Source: Gammaproteobacteria bacterium UBA6968
Lineage (GTDB): Bacteria > Pseudomonadota > Gammaproteobacteria > Pseudomonadales > Azotimanducaceae
Direction of reading: 5' to 3'
Length of the DNA: 14,016 bases
Assembly (NCBI GenBank): GCA_002450255.1
Contig: DJYW01000058.1
Coordinates: 2,483-16,498, forward strand
Positions 7,576 to 14,016 of the stretch are shown one piece after another; position 1 is the stretch's first letter, and every line of letters begins with the position of its first letter. Under the pieces are notes generated by a model. That model was not told the DNA's origin and did not search any database. It saw only the letters and a program-made list of their open reading frames with translations. Made by a program: the position numbers and the translations under genes.

Positions 7576-8520
7576 TTAGCCGGACGGTTCAAGCGAAGCC
7601 AAAATACGCTGCATAACTGTTGGATCCACGCGGGTACCATTTAGGCTAACCGACCAGTGCAGATGCGGCCCCGTCACGCGACCGGTCGCACCGACCAAGC
7701 CAAGCTCGTCACCCCGGGCCACAATTTGCCCTTCCGCCACGCTGATTTTGCTCATATGGCAGTACATGCTGATAAAGCCCTGGCCGTGATCCAGAAAGAC
7801 AGCGTTACCGTTGTAATACAGATCATCCGCCATCACCACATTGCCCTTAATGGGAGCGGTAATTGGGGTGCCTGTGGGTGCCGCGATGTCTAGCCCAGAA
7901 TGCGGGTTGCGGGCCTGGCCGTTAAAAAATCGGCGATGTCCAAACAAGCTGGTGGTGCGACCCTTAAGCGGGGTACCTAGGCCGCCCGCTAAGCTAATCG
8001 GCGCGGTATAGCTTTCGTAGACGGCGCGCTGACGCACGCTCTCGCTGCGAATTCGCTTCAGTTGTTCCGGGTTCGGATTCACCATTTCTTTGTTTTTAAG
8101 AGTGATGTGCTGTTCTGTGTAGCGTTTATCGACAATGGTAAATGTGTGAGTTTGCCGTTTATCGCCTAACGTATAGCTTAACTTGGTAGGTCCGAGTGCC
8201 GCTTTTACCGACAGGCCAACGACGGCGTGTCCGTTATGAATGAGCACGGGCCGGTCTGCGTAACGCACATCATTTGCGCCGTCGGGCAGAGGCCATAAAT
8301 AGACGCCGCCAGGAACATTTTGGGCGGCGTTTGCAAGATTTGAAACGCTGCAACCGAAAGCCATAAGTAGACTGGCAAAAGCGATCACACTTTTGCGTGC
8401 CAGCTTCTGAAGAAAAATTCCCGCCGATGTCGAGCCAGCTCGCAGGAATAAGAATATCCGCTTGCCCGGCGCCGGTCTGTGGGATTGCTGTGAGGTTCTA
8501 GGTCTGCATTGGCCTTTCAA
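7576..8520 (-). CDS. Exported M23-family (LytM-type) metallopeptidase
   Basis: This is a probable periplasmic or envelope-bound peptidoglycan endopeptidase of the M23 zinc family, or a catalytically related amidase regulator. From the TTG at 8520 the product has 314 residues. A hydrophobic export segment lies at about 44-60 (SVIAFASLLMAFGCSVS), ending at a possible ANA-AQ signal-peptidase site; AFGC is a poor lipobox. A beta-rich N-terminal domain follows, and then M23 at about 190-300. All zinc-site residues are visible: H207 and D211 in NPHSGLDIAAP, H255 in MYCHMSK, and H286/H288 in GPHLHWSV, so it should be active. The TTG has AAAGGAG six bases upstream. The frame is open to an ATG at 8622, which has no Shine-Dalgarno and would add 34 residues made largely of S-P-x-P-L repeats before the export signal. 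It lies downstream of xseA on the same strand and is probably co-transcribed. Confidence 0.88.
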   Translation of the reverse strand: MKGQCRPRTSQQSHRPAPGKRIFLFLRAGSTSAGIFLQKLARKSVIAFASLLMAFGCSVSNLANAAQNVPGGVYLWPLPDGANDVRYADRPVLIHNGHAVVGLSVKAALGPTKLSYTLGDKRQTHTFTIVDKRYTEQHITLKNKEMVNPNPEQLKRIRSESVRQRAVYESYTAPISLAGGLGTPLKGRTTSLFGHRRFFNGQARNPHSGLDIAAPTGTPITAPIKGNVVMADDLYYNGNAVFLDHGQGFISMYCHMSKISVAEGQIVARGDELGLVGATGRVTGPHLHWSVSLNGTRVDPTVMQRILASLEPSG

Positions 8521-8526
8521 AATGTT

Positions 8527-8533
8527 CTCCTTT
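8527..8533 (-). promoter_or_regulatory. Strong Shine-Dalgarno supporting a TTG start for the M23 gene
   Basis: On the minus strand AAAGGAG (8533-8527) lies six bases before the in-frame TTG at 8520-8518. It is one of the best ribosome-binding sites in the window and is the main reason to prefer the shorter M23 protein. Confidence 0.6.
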
Positions 8534-8592
8534 AACTGCTCTTGCGAAAGAGGCTCGGGCGAAAGAGGCTCGGGTGAAACAGGTTTTGGCGA
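8533..8592 (-). repeat. 15-bp degenerate tandem repeat, four units
   Basis: Read on the minus strand, four 15-bp units encode S-P-K-P-V, S-P-E-P-L, S-P-E-P-L and S-Q-E-Q-L in the M23 frame. The two middle units differ at one base. If translation starts at TTG 8520 these are untranslated leader; if it starts at ATG 8622 they code for residues 11-30. The period keeps the reading frame. Confidence 0.8.
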
Positions 8593-8663
8593 GAGATGGT
8601 CTGACGTAAAGTGTTTCAACATATCGATAATGGTAGCTAGTGGTTATAGGTTGGATGGGCTTG

Positions 8664-10103
8664 TTAAGGCTCGGCATCCGCAGCGCTCGCTGCGTTGGTC
8701 TCGATGGTTGCTAACGGCGTCGCGCCGGGTGGCAGCGGTTCGACTGCACTGACGGTGGCGCTTAAATTGCCGTCGGCGACAGTAATGCGCACCGAATCAC
8801 CGCTGCTAACTTGGGTTACTGAACTGATCACTTGTGCGGTGGCGCCCGCTAAGCCATTTGCATCGGTGTTGTTGCGGACAATTGCGTAGCCACGGGTGAG
8901 GGTAGGCAACGGGCTAACTGATTCGAGCATACGCGCGGCATTGCTGAGCGCCGCGGCGTGACTGGTTAAATTACGTTGCAACCCTTGTTGCAGGCGGTTG
9001 CCGAGGCGTAGTAAATCGAGTTTGGCAGCAGTCAGACGCGCTTCCGGGCGTAAGCCTAGCAGCCGTTTTTGTAAGCCAATGGTTTTTTGCCGGTTGATCG
9101 AAAGCATCGTCTGCGCTGCGCGTTGCAAACGCATGGATAGCTCGTCTGAACGTTGCCAGGTTTGCTGAATACGGGTGCTTGGATGAACTAACTGTAGCTG
9201 TAAGTTGCGAAGCGTGAGTTCGTCAGCTCTCAGGCGAGCGCCGAGCGCCTGCGCCAGCTGGCGTTGGCGTGCGGCTAATTCGCTGCTCAAGGTCTGTGCC
9301 GCAGGCACCATCAGCTCTGCGGCAGCAGATGGTGTTGGTGCACGTAGGTCGGCGACAAAGTCAGTAATGGTGATGTCGATCTCATGACCAATGGCTGAGA
9401 CGGTAGGTATCGTTGAGCTAGCTACCGCGCGCGCCACTGCCTCAGTGTTAAAGGCCCAGAGATCCTCCAGCGAGCCGCCGCCGCGCGTGATCAATAGCAC
9501 GTCCGGGGCAATAGACTCGGCTTGGAGTAAGGCATTAAGCAATTGTGGCTCCGCCTCAGCGCCTTGTACTGCCGTGGGCAGCACCGTTACAGTCAATGCG
9601 GCAAACCGCCGTCGCCACACCGCCAACACGTCCTGCAGCGCTGCACCAGTAATAGAGGTGATTACCGCGATGTGTTTAGGATAGCGTGGCAACTCGCGTT
9701 TTGCGGCTTCGGCAAACAGTCCTTCTGCAGCGAGTTCGATCTTCAGGCGCTCAAATGCCTGACGTAGCGCGCCTTCGCCCGCAGGCTCCATTTGATCGAC
9801 AATAATCTGAAAGTCGCCGCGTCCCTCGTAAAGGCTGACTCGTCCACGGATAAGCACCTGCTGGCCGTCAGCAGGTTGCATTTGCACGCGTGAGTTTTGG
9901 CGCACAAACATAGCGCAGCGAACTTGGGCATCGTTATCTTTAAGGGTGAAATACCAATGCCCAGAACGGGGCCGGGCGAAGTTCGATAGCTCGCCGGTCA
10001 CCCACGCCACGTTGAAATGTTCTTCCACTACAAGGCGGGCGCGGCGGTTGAGCTGGGATACCGAAAAAACGGTGCGTTCGGCTGCAGCAGGCTGCTGGCT
10101 GAT
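8664..10103 (-). CDS. xseA: Exodeoxyribonuclease VII large subunit, apparent AUC start
   Basis: XseA is the large subunit of exonuclease VII, which degrades single-stranded DNA from both ends with XseB; it acts in the cytoplasm in repair. An N-terminal OB-fold covers about 12-110 (AWVTGELSNFARPRSGHWYFTLKD, seen in pieces around 33-56). The catalytic domain starts at about 135 with AVITSITGAALQDV. TRGGGSLEDLWAFN lies at about 206-219, and GHEIDITITDFVADLRAPTPS at about 239-259. A coiled-coil-rich part and a C-terminal segment follow. The first ordinary start codon, a GTG at 10028, would give 454 residues but cut off VFSVSQLNRRARLV, which is conserved family sequence and reads in frame upstream. 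Between it and the TGA at 10124-10122 there is no ATG, GTG or TTG. An ATC at 10103 has GGAG seven bases upstream and gives 479 residues. The catalytic frame is certain; the start is inferred. Confidence 0.93.
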   Translation of the reverse strand: MSQQPAAAERTVFSVSQLNRRARLVVEEHFNVAWVTGELSNFARPRSGHWYFTLKDNDAQVRCAMFVRQNSRVQMQPADGQQVLIRGRVSLYEGRGDFQIIVDQMEPAGEGALRQAFERLKIELAAEGLFAEAAKRELPRYPKHIAVITSITGAALQDVLAVWRRRFAALTVTVLPTAVQGAEAEPQLLNALLQAESIAPDVLLITRGGGSLEDLWAFNTEAVARAVASSTIPTVSAIGHEIDITITDFVADLRAPTPSAAAELMVPAAQTLSSELAARQRQLAQALGARLRADELTLRNLQLQLVHPSTRIQQTWQRSDELSMRLQRAAQTMLSINRQKTIGLQKRLLGLRPEARLTAAKLDLLRLGNRLQQGLQRNLTSHAAALSNAARMLESVSPLPTLTRGYAIVRNNTDANGLAGATAQVISSVTQVSSGDSVRITVADGNLSATVSAVEPLPPGATPLATIETNAASAADAEP

Positions 10104-10110
10104 AGGTCTT

Positions 10111-10114
10111 CTCC
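10111..10114 (-). promoter_or_regulatory. Shine-Dalgarno ahead of the ATC codon of xseA
   Basis: Minus-strand GGAG (in CGGAGAAG) is seven bases before the ATC codon at 10103-10101. The other possible non-standard start, CTG at 10118-10116, has no purine-rich site upstream. This is why ATC is preferred. Confidence 0.5.
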
Positions 10115-10164
10115 GCAGAAATCAGCTGGAACGATAGCCGGTCTGTGGCACAAACTCACTCAAA

Positions 10165-10170
10165 ATTTTA
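10165..10170 (-). promoter_or_regulatory. Possible -10 element for xseA
   Basis: On the minus strand the bases read TAAAAT, five of six matching the sigma-70 -10 consensus. The hexamer 17 bp upstream (TCTACC) is a poor -35. It overlaps the predicted guaB -35, so the two divergent promoters may compete. Tentative. Confidence 0.25.
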
Positions 10171-10195
10171 CATCTGTGATAGGCATCGGTAGACT
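10167..10195 (+). promoter_or_regulatory. Sigma-70-like promoter for guaBA
   Basis: TTTACA (10167-10172, five of six consensus bases) is separated by exactly 17 bp from TAGACT (10190-10195, four of six). Transcription would start near 10202, giving a very short leader before the GGGGG ribosome-binding site (10205-10209) and the guaB ATG at 10216. I found no PurR-like palindrome in the 112-bp divergent gap. Confidence 0.5.
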
Positions 10196-10215
10196 TTTTG
10201 TTTTGGGGGCTGCAT

Positions 10216-11688
10216 ATGCTGCGAATAGCCAACGAGGCACTCACCTTCGACGATGTCCTACTCTTGCCTGGACACTCGACCATCCTCCCTTCTGAAGCAT
10301 CACTTAAATCTCGGGTCAGCCGAAATATTGCGCTGAATATACCGATGCTTTCTTCTGCCATGGACACCGTCACTGAATCGCGTTTGGCGATAACCATCGC
10401 ACAGGAAGGCGGCATTGGCGTGGTCCATAAAAGCATGACCATTGAGGAACAGGCCCGCGAAGTGCGCGCCGTAAAGAAGTTTGAGTCGGGCATTATTCGA
10501 GATCCGATCACCATTCATCCCGAGGCAACTATCGAAGCCTTGTTTGAATTAACCACCGAGCACGGTATCTCCGGTGTGCCGGTTGTCGAAAATGGTCAAT
10601 TGGTAGGAATAATCACCAGCCGGGATGTGCGCTTTGGCCAACAGCCGAATGCCAAAGTGAAGCAAATGATGACGCCTAAAGAGCGTTTGGTCACGGCGCG
10701 TGAAGGCAGCGATATGGAGCACATTCGCGGTCTTCTGCATGAGCATCGCATCGAGAAAGTGCTGTTGGTCAACGCCGCGTTCGAGCTGACCGGCATGGTC
10801 ACCGTTAAAGACATGGTTAAATCCCAAGCTTTTCCACTGGCCTGTAAAGACGCTCTCGGTCAATTGCGAGTTGCCGCTAGCGTTGGCACCGGGGCGGACA
10901 CTGATGACCGTGTAGCTGCCCTGATCGAAGCAGGGGTGGATCTGTTGGTGGTCGATACCGCACACGGACACAGCGAAGGTGTGCTGCAACGCGTCGCGAT
11001 GATTAAACAGCGCTATGCAGACATCGACGTAGTGGGTGGCAATGTGGCGACAGAGGCAGGCGCTAAGGCGCTGATCGATGCTGGCGCGGATTCTATAAAG
11101 GTTGGTATCGGGCCAGGTTCAATTTGCACCACGCGAATTGTAGCTGGTGTTGGGGTGCCACAAATCACCGCTATTGCTGAGGCCTGCAAGGCCGCAGCAG
11201 CCCATAACATTCCGATTATTGCGGATGGTGGCGTTCGATACTCTGGCGACATCGCCAAAGCGATTGCCGCAGGCGCACATGCAGTAATGGTCGGCAGCCT
11301 GCTTGCGGGTACCGAAGAAGCGCCCGGTGAGGTAGAGCTCTACCAAGGGCGTGCCTATAAGTCGTATCGAGGCATGGGTTCGCTGGGTGCAATGGCACAG
11401 CGCAACGGTTCAAGTGATCGTTACTTTCAGGAACTGAACAGTCCAACGGGCGAAAAGCTTGTGCCGGAAGGCATAGAAGGGCGGGTGGCTTATCGCGGGC
11501 CGGTAAGTCCAATTGTACATCAACTTATGGGGGGGCTTCGCGCGTCTATGGGTTACACCGGATCGGCCGATATCGACACCATGCGTAGTCAGCCGGAATT
11601 TATCCGCGTCAGCAGTGCCGGTATGGCGGAATCTCATGTGCACGACGTCGCAGTGACGAAAGAAGCACCCAATTACCCCATCAGTTAA
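10216..11688 (+). CDS. guaB: Inosine-5'-monophosphate dehydrogenase
   Basis: IMPDH oxidises IMP to XMP with NAD+, the committed step of GMP synthesis. The product has 490 residues (E. coli 488). [22 protein letters not shown] is the family N-terminus (shown in E. coli with few changes), and the ATG at 10216 follows GGGGG by six bases. The frame opens at a TTG at 10198, which is not needed. Two CBS domains interrupt the barrel at about 92-145 and 152-205; they bind adenine or guanine nucleotides for regulation in this family. The catalytic loop GSICTT places the nucleophile at C304. The IMP-binding DGGV (about residues 337-340), the GSLLAGT loop and the flap RGMGSLGAM are present. guaA follows after 10 bases, so the two consecutive enzymes are made from one transcript. 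Confidence 0.97.
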   Translation: MLRIANEALTFDDVLLLPGHSTILPSEASLKSRVSRNIALNIPMLSSAMDTVTESRLAITIAQEGGIGVVHKSMTIEEQAREVRAVKKFESGIIRDPITIHPEATIEALFELTTEHGISGVPVVENGQLVGIITSRDVRFGQQPNAKVKQMMTPKERLVTAREGSDMEHIRGLLHEHRIEKVLLVNAAFELTGMVTVKDMVKSQAFPLACKDALGQLRVAASVGTGADTDDRVAALIEAGVDLLVVDTAHGHSEGVLQRVAMIKQRYADIDVVGGNVATEAGAKALIDAGADSIKVGIGPGSICTTRIVAGVGVPQITAIAEACKAAAAHNIPIIADGGVRYSGDIAKAIAAGAHAVMVGSLLAGTEEAPGEVELYQGRAYKSYRGMGSLGAMAQRNGSSDRYFQELNSPTGEKLVPEGIEGRVAYRGPVSPIVHQLMGGLRASMGYTGSADIDTMRSQPEFIRVSSAGMAESHVHDVAVTKEAPNYPIS

Positions 11689-11698
11689 GGCTTAAGCA

Positions 11699-13285
11699 TT
11701 GGCAGAACACAGCAATATTCACGATCAGTGTTTGCTTATTGTCGACTTCGGTTCGCAATATACACAACTGATTGCCCGCCGCGTCCGCGAGTGCGGCGTG
11801 TATTGCGAAATCTACCCCTTTGATGTGGCACAAAGTCAGGTCGAAGCGCTCGGACCGGCGGGCGTTATTCTCTCCGGCGGGCCAGAAACAGTAACCGCTG
11901 GCAAAACGCCGAGAATCCCCGAATTTTTGTTGCAAAGTGGCTTACCCATGCTGGGCATATGTTATGGCATGCAGGCCATGGCGACCCAATTAGGCGGCCA
12001 AGTAGCCAGCTCGCGCACTCGCGAATTTGGGCACGCTGAGATCCAGCTAGAGACCAATAACGCACTGATCGACGCACTAGCGACAACAGCGGCTGGTCGA
12101 TGCAACGTGTGGATGAGCCACGGTGACAAAGTCACCAAGCTGCCATCAGGATTTGATTGCAGCGCGAGTACACCGAGTGCACCCATTGCGGCAATGGCGG
12201 ATCCCATAAGACATTTTTACGGCGTGCAATTTCATCCGGAAGTTACTCATACTGCCGGTGGCGAAGGCTTGCTCAAAGTGTTTGCGCAAGACATTTGCGG
12301 CTGCGCAGGCACATGGACTGCTGCGAATATAGTGGACGACGCCATTACAACCGTGCGCCAGCAGGTCGGCGACGACCACGTTATTCTCGGACTATCCGGC
12401 GGAGTCGACTCGTCAGTCGTCGCCGCGCTTTTATCCAGGGCAATAGGCGATCAGCTGACCTGTATCTTTGTCGATAACGGACTGCTGCGTAAAGGCGAAT
12501 GCGCCGAAGTCGAGGCCGCTTTCGCTGATAGCAGGGTCAGCAATCAGCTACCTTTGAAAATCATTACGGTCGCCGCGGCGGACGAATTCATGAGTAATCT
12601 CGCGGACGAAGCCGACCCGGAAGCCAAACGTAAAATCATTGGCAGCACTTTTATCGATGTATTCGATCGCGAAGCCAGCAAGATCGATGGTGCAAAATGG
12701 TTGGCGCAAGGTACGATCTATCCCGACGTGATTGAATCTGCTGCCAGCAAATACGGTAAAGCGCATGTGATTAAGTCCCACCATAATGTGGGCGGGCTAC
12801 CGGAGCGCATGTCGCTGCAACTCGTCGAGCCGCTAAGAGAACTGTTTAAAGACGAAGTGCGTAAAATCGGCCTGCATCTTGGATTACCCGAATCGTTAGT
12901 CTATCGACACCCGTTTCCAGGTCCGGGCCTGGGCGTGCGTATTTTGGGAGCCGTGCAAAAGTCATATGCCGATGTGCTGAGAGAGGCGGATGCCATCTTT
13001 ATCGCAGAATTGCGCGCAGCCGATTTATACGACCAAGTCTCCCAGGCATTTGCGGTGTATCTGCCGGTCAAGTCCGTCGGTGTGGTAGGGGACGCGCGTC
13101 GTTATGAACATGTCATTGCGCTGCGAGCGGTGGAAACGATCGACTTCATGACCGCTCGCTGGGCGCATTTGCCATATGATTTTATTGAGCGTGTTTCGAA
13201 TAGAATCATTAATGAAATCGAGGCAGTATCTCGTGTGGTGTATGATGTTTCCAGTAAGCCGCCTGCAACTATTGAGTGGGAGTAG
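11699..13285 (+). CDS. guaA: GMP synthase (glutamine-hydrolysing)
   Basis: GuaA converts XMP, ATP and glutamine to GMP, the step after GuaB. The product has 528 residues (E. coli 525). The N-terminal class I glutamine amidotransferase domain covers about 12-205: nucleophile C88 in GICYGMQ, and H179 and E181 in QFHPEVTHT complete the triad. The ATP-pyrophosphatase domain starts at about 208 with P-loop SGGVDSS (233-239). The C-terminal dimerisation domain ends in [10 protein letters not shown], a conserved tail, so the gene is complete. It starts with TTG at 11699, with AAGG eight bases upstream and overlapping the guaB stop. No ATG lies near enough to give the family N-terminus, so the TTG is well supported. 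Confidence 0.97.
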   Translation: MAEHSNIHDQCLLIVDFGSQYTQLIARRVRECGVYCEIYPFDVAQSQVEALGPAGVILSGGPETVTAGKTPRIPEFLLQSGLPMLGICYGMQAMATQLGGQVASSRTREFGHAEIQLETNNALIDALATTAAGRCNVWMSHGDKVTKLPSGFDCSASTPSAPIAAMADPIRHFYGVQFHPEVTHTAGGEGLLKVFAQDICGCAGTWTAANIVDDAITTVRQQVGDDHVILGLSGGVDSSVVAALLSRAIGDQLTCIFVDNGLLRKGECAEVEAAFADSRVSNQLPLKIITVAAADEFMSNLADEADPEAKRKIIGSTFIDVFDREASKIDGAKWLAQGTIYPDVIESAASKYGKAHVIKSHHNVGGLPERMSLQLVEPLRELFKDEVRKIGLHLGLPESLVYRHPFPGPGLGVRILGAVQKSYADVLREADAIFIAELRAADLYDQVSQAFAVYLPVKSVGVVGDARRYEHVIALRAVETIDFMTARWAHLPYDFIERVSNRIINEIEAVSRVVYDVSSKPPATIEWE

Positions 13286-13309
13286 TTTGCTGCTGTAAGC
13301 CATCGATCT

Positions 13310-13329
13310 AATTATAATAATAATAAATT
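13310..13329. repeat. Short AAT/ATA trinucleotide run after guaA
   Basis: About four copies of an AAT-type triplet lie in an A/T-only stretch 25 bases after the guaA stop. The run marks the start of the AT-rich segment that fills the rest of the window. Confidence 0.6.
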
Positions 13330-13336
13330 AAAAAAC

Positions 13337-13369
13337 TGGTTTCACACCTAGAAACCAATTGTTGGTTTC
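13337..13369 (+). terminator. Two competing hairpins after guaA
   Basis: TGGTTTC (13337-13343), GAAACCA (13351-13357) and TGGTTTC (13363-13369) are arranged so that the middle segment can pair with either flank. The right-hand stem is stronger: GAAACCAA (13351-13358) with TTGGTTTC (13362-13369), eight perfect pairs around a 3-nt loop. It is the best candidate for the guaBA terminator, but no T-run follows directly. The alternative pairing resembles attenuator architecture; no regulatory role is shown. Confidence 0.35.
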
Positions 13370-13414
13370 CTTAGTCTGGTTCCGTGCTGCTACATAAACT
13401 GGTTTTTTCTTATA

Positions 13415-13418
13415 GAGG
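13415..13418 (+). promoter_or_regulatory. Shine-Dalgarno of the broken methyltransferase-like gene
   Basis: GAGG lies seven bases before the ATG at 13426, supporting that codon over the GTG at 13384 that opens the frame. Confidence 0.65.
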
Positions 13419-13425
13419 TACTGTT

Positions 13426-14016
13426 ATGCCTGATTATATCACCCAAGATTTTGAGTCAAAAGAACTGGAAATTTTAGACGCGATTAGCGTGTTAAAGAAA
13501 CACGGAGCGAATATAACTTTACCAGAGGCGTGGCAAAAACAGGTTCAAGCTCGAACCTTGTTCGATGGTGACGATACGCTGTTTAAAGAATTGATAAAAA
13601 TACTGAAATATATTTTGAGTATGGGTGTGGGAAATCCACAGAGTTTGTTTACAAATATACTAAAGCGTCAATACATGCGGTAGACACTTCAATCGATTGG
13701 GTAAACAGGCTTAAAAGATTAGCAGTTGGCGAAGATTCGGAACGAGTAAATTTAAATTGGATAAATGTTGGTAAAGTTAGAGAGTGGGGAGTGCCAATAT
13801 CATTCGAACGATGAGAAAACTTCAAAGTCTACGCGGAGTTGATGTGGCAAAAACAAATTGCCCCTGATTTAGTTTTGATAGATGGGAGGTTTAGAGTTTT
13901 TTGTTTCCTTACATCTGTCAATTTAGCGCCTGTTGGCACAAAGATATTATTCGATGATTATACAAATCGCCCGTTCTTCCATGTGGCGGAAGAATTTTGC
14001 GAAAAAATTGAAACAT
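13426..14016 (+). pseudogene. Frameshifted SAM-methyltransferase-like gene, runs off the window
   Basis: The intact form would be a class I (Rossmann) SAM-dependent methyltransferase-like protein; I do not recognise a specific family or substrate. Frame 1 runs from the ATG at 13426 (GAGG seven bases upstream) through about 58 plausible residues to DTLFKELIK, and unless shifted it ends at the TAG at 13681 as an 85-residue product. At the A5 run 13596-13600 the good reading moves to the -1 frame: NTEIYFEYGCGKST, with the SAM-binding loop EYGCGKST, then HAVDTSIDWVNRL (the acidic end of beta-2) up to VPISFER. A TGA at 13812-13814 interrupts. The same frame continues as ENFKVYAELMW, APDLVLIDGRFR and ILFDDYTNRPF to the window edge. 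One extra A in the run would restore the first junction. Codon use is AT-rich, unlike guaA. Similar proteins often occur in surface-polysaccharide loci, which is inference only. A sequencing error could explain one lesion, less easily both. Confidence 0.75.

Noticed and set aside
8462..8752. 96-codon plus-strand frame across the M23/xseA junction
   Set aside because: Antisense to two supported genes; its sequence mirrors the 15-bp repeat and shows no domain.
10104..10215. PurR operator or guanine riboswitch ahead of guaB
   Set aside because: No PurR-like 16-bp palindrome is seen, and the predicted leader of about 14 bases is too short for a riboswitch.
13591..13602. Programmed -1 ribosomal frameshift in the methyltransferase-like gene
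   Set aside because: The heptamer A AAA ATA does not fit the X XXY YYZ slippery rule, and a downstream in-frame TGA would still stop the product.

Overview
The window is about 14 kb of chromosome carrying a conserved housekeeping neighbourhood typical of Gammaproteobacteria. Gene order closely follows the E. coli yfg/gua region: rlmN - rodZ - hisS - yfgM - bamB - der on the + strand, then xseA on the - strand, divergent from guaB-guaA on the + strand. Protein similarity, the moderate GC content and the BamB/RodZ/YfgM set all point to a gammaproteobacterium. I cannot name a genus.

Layout. 72-1196 is rlmN (23S rRNA/tRNA methylation). 1318-2454 is rodZ (cell shape). 2459-3745 is hisS. A 286-bp spacer follows, then yfgM (4032-4799) overlapping bamB (4792-6042), and der (6046-7470) immediately after. 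These form a dense co-directional cluster for translation, ribosome assembly and envelope assembly. Compared with the E. coli or Pseudomonas order, ispG is missing between rodZ and hisS, and pilF is missing between rlmN and rodZ. On the - strand, xseA (exonuclease VII large subunit) is followed by a secreted M23 (LytM-type) peptidase gene. guaB and guaA, for GMP synthesis, run rightward from a short divergent promoter region.

Right end. After the guaA stop (13285) the sequence becomes AT-rich and changes character. It holds a small intergenic hairpin system and then a class I SAM-methyltransferase-like gene. That gene is broken by a -1 frameshift in an A5 run and by an in-frame TGA, and it runs off the window. 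This looks like the edge of a variable region.

Oddities. xseA has no ATG/GTG/TTG that could encode its conserved N-terminus; the best-placed start is an AUC codon behind a good Shine-Dalgarno. Many genes here start with GTG or TTG. Short tandem repeats (10 bp x3, 10 bp x3, 15 bp x4) sit in gaps or at a gene edge. I see no rRNA, tRNA, CRISPR array, insertion sequence or integrase, and no clearly new multi-gene system. The most interesting items are the xseA start and the decayed gene after guaA.
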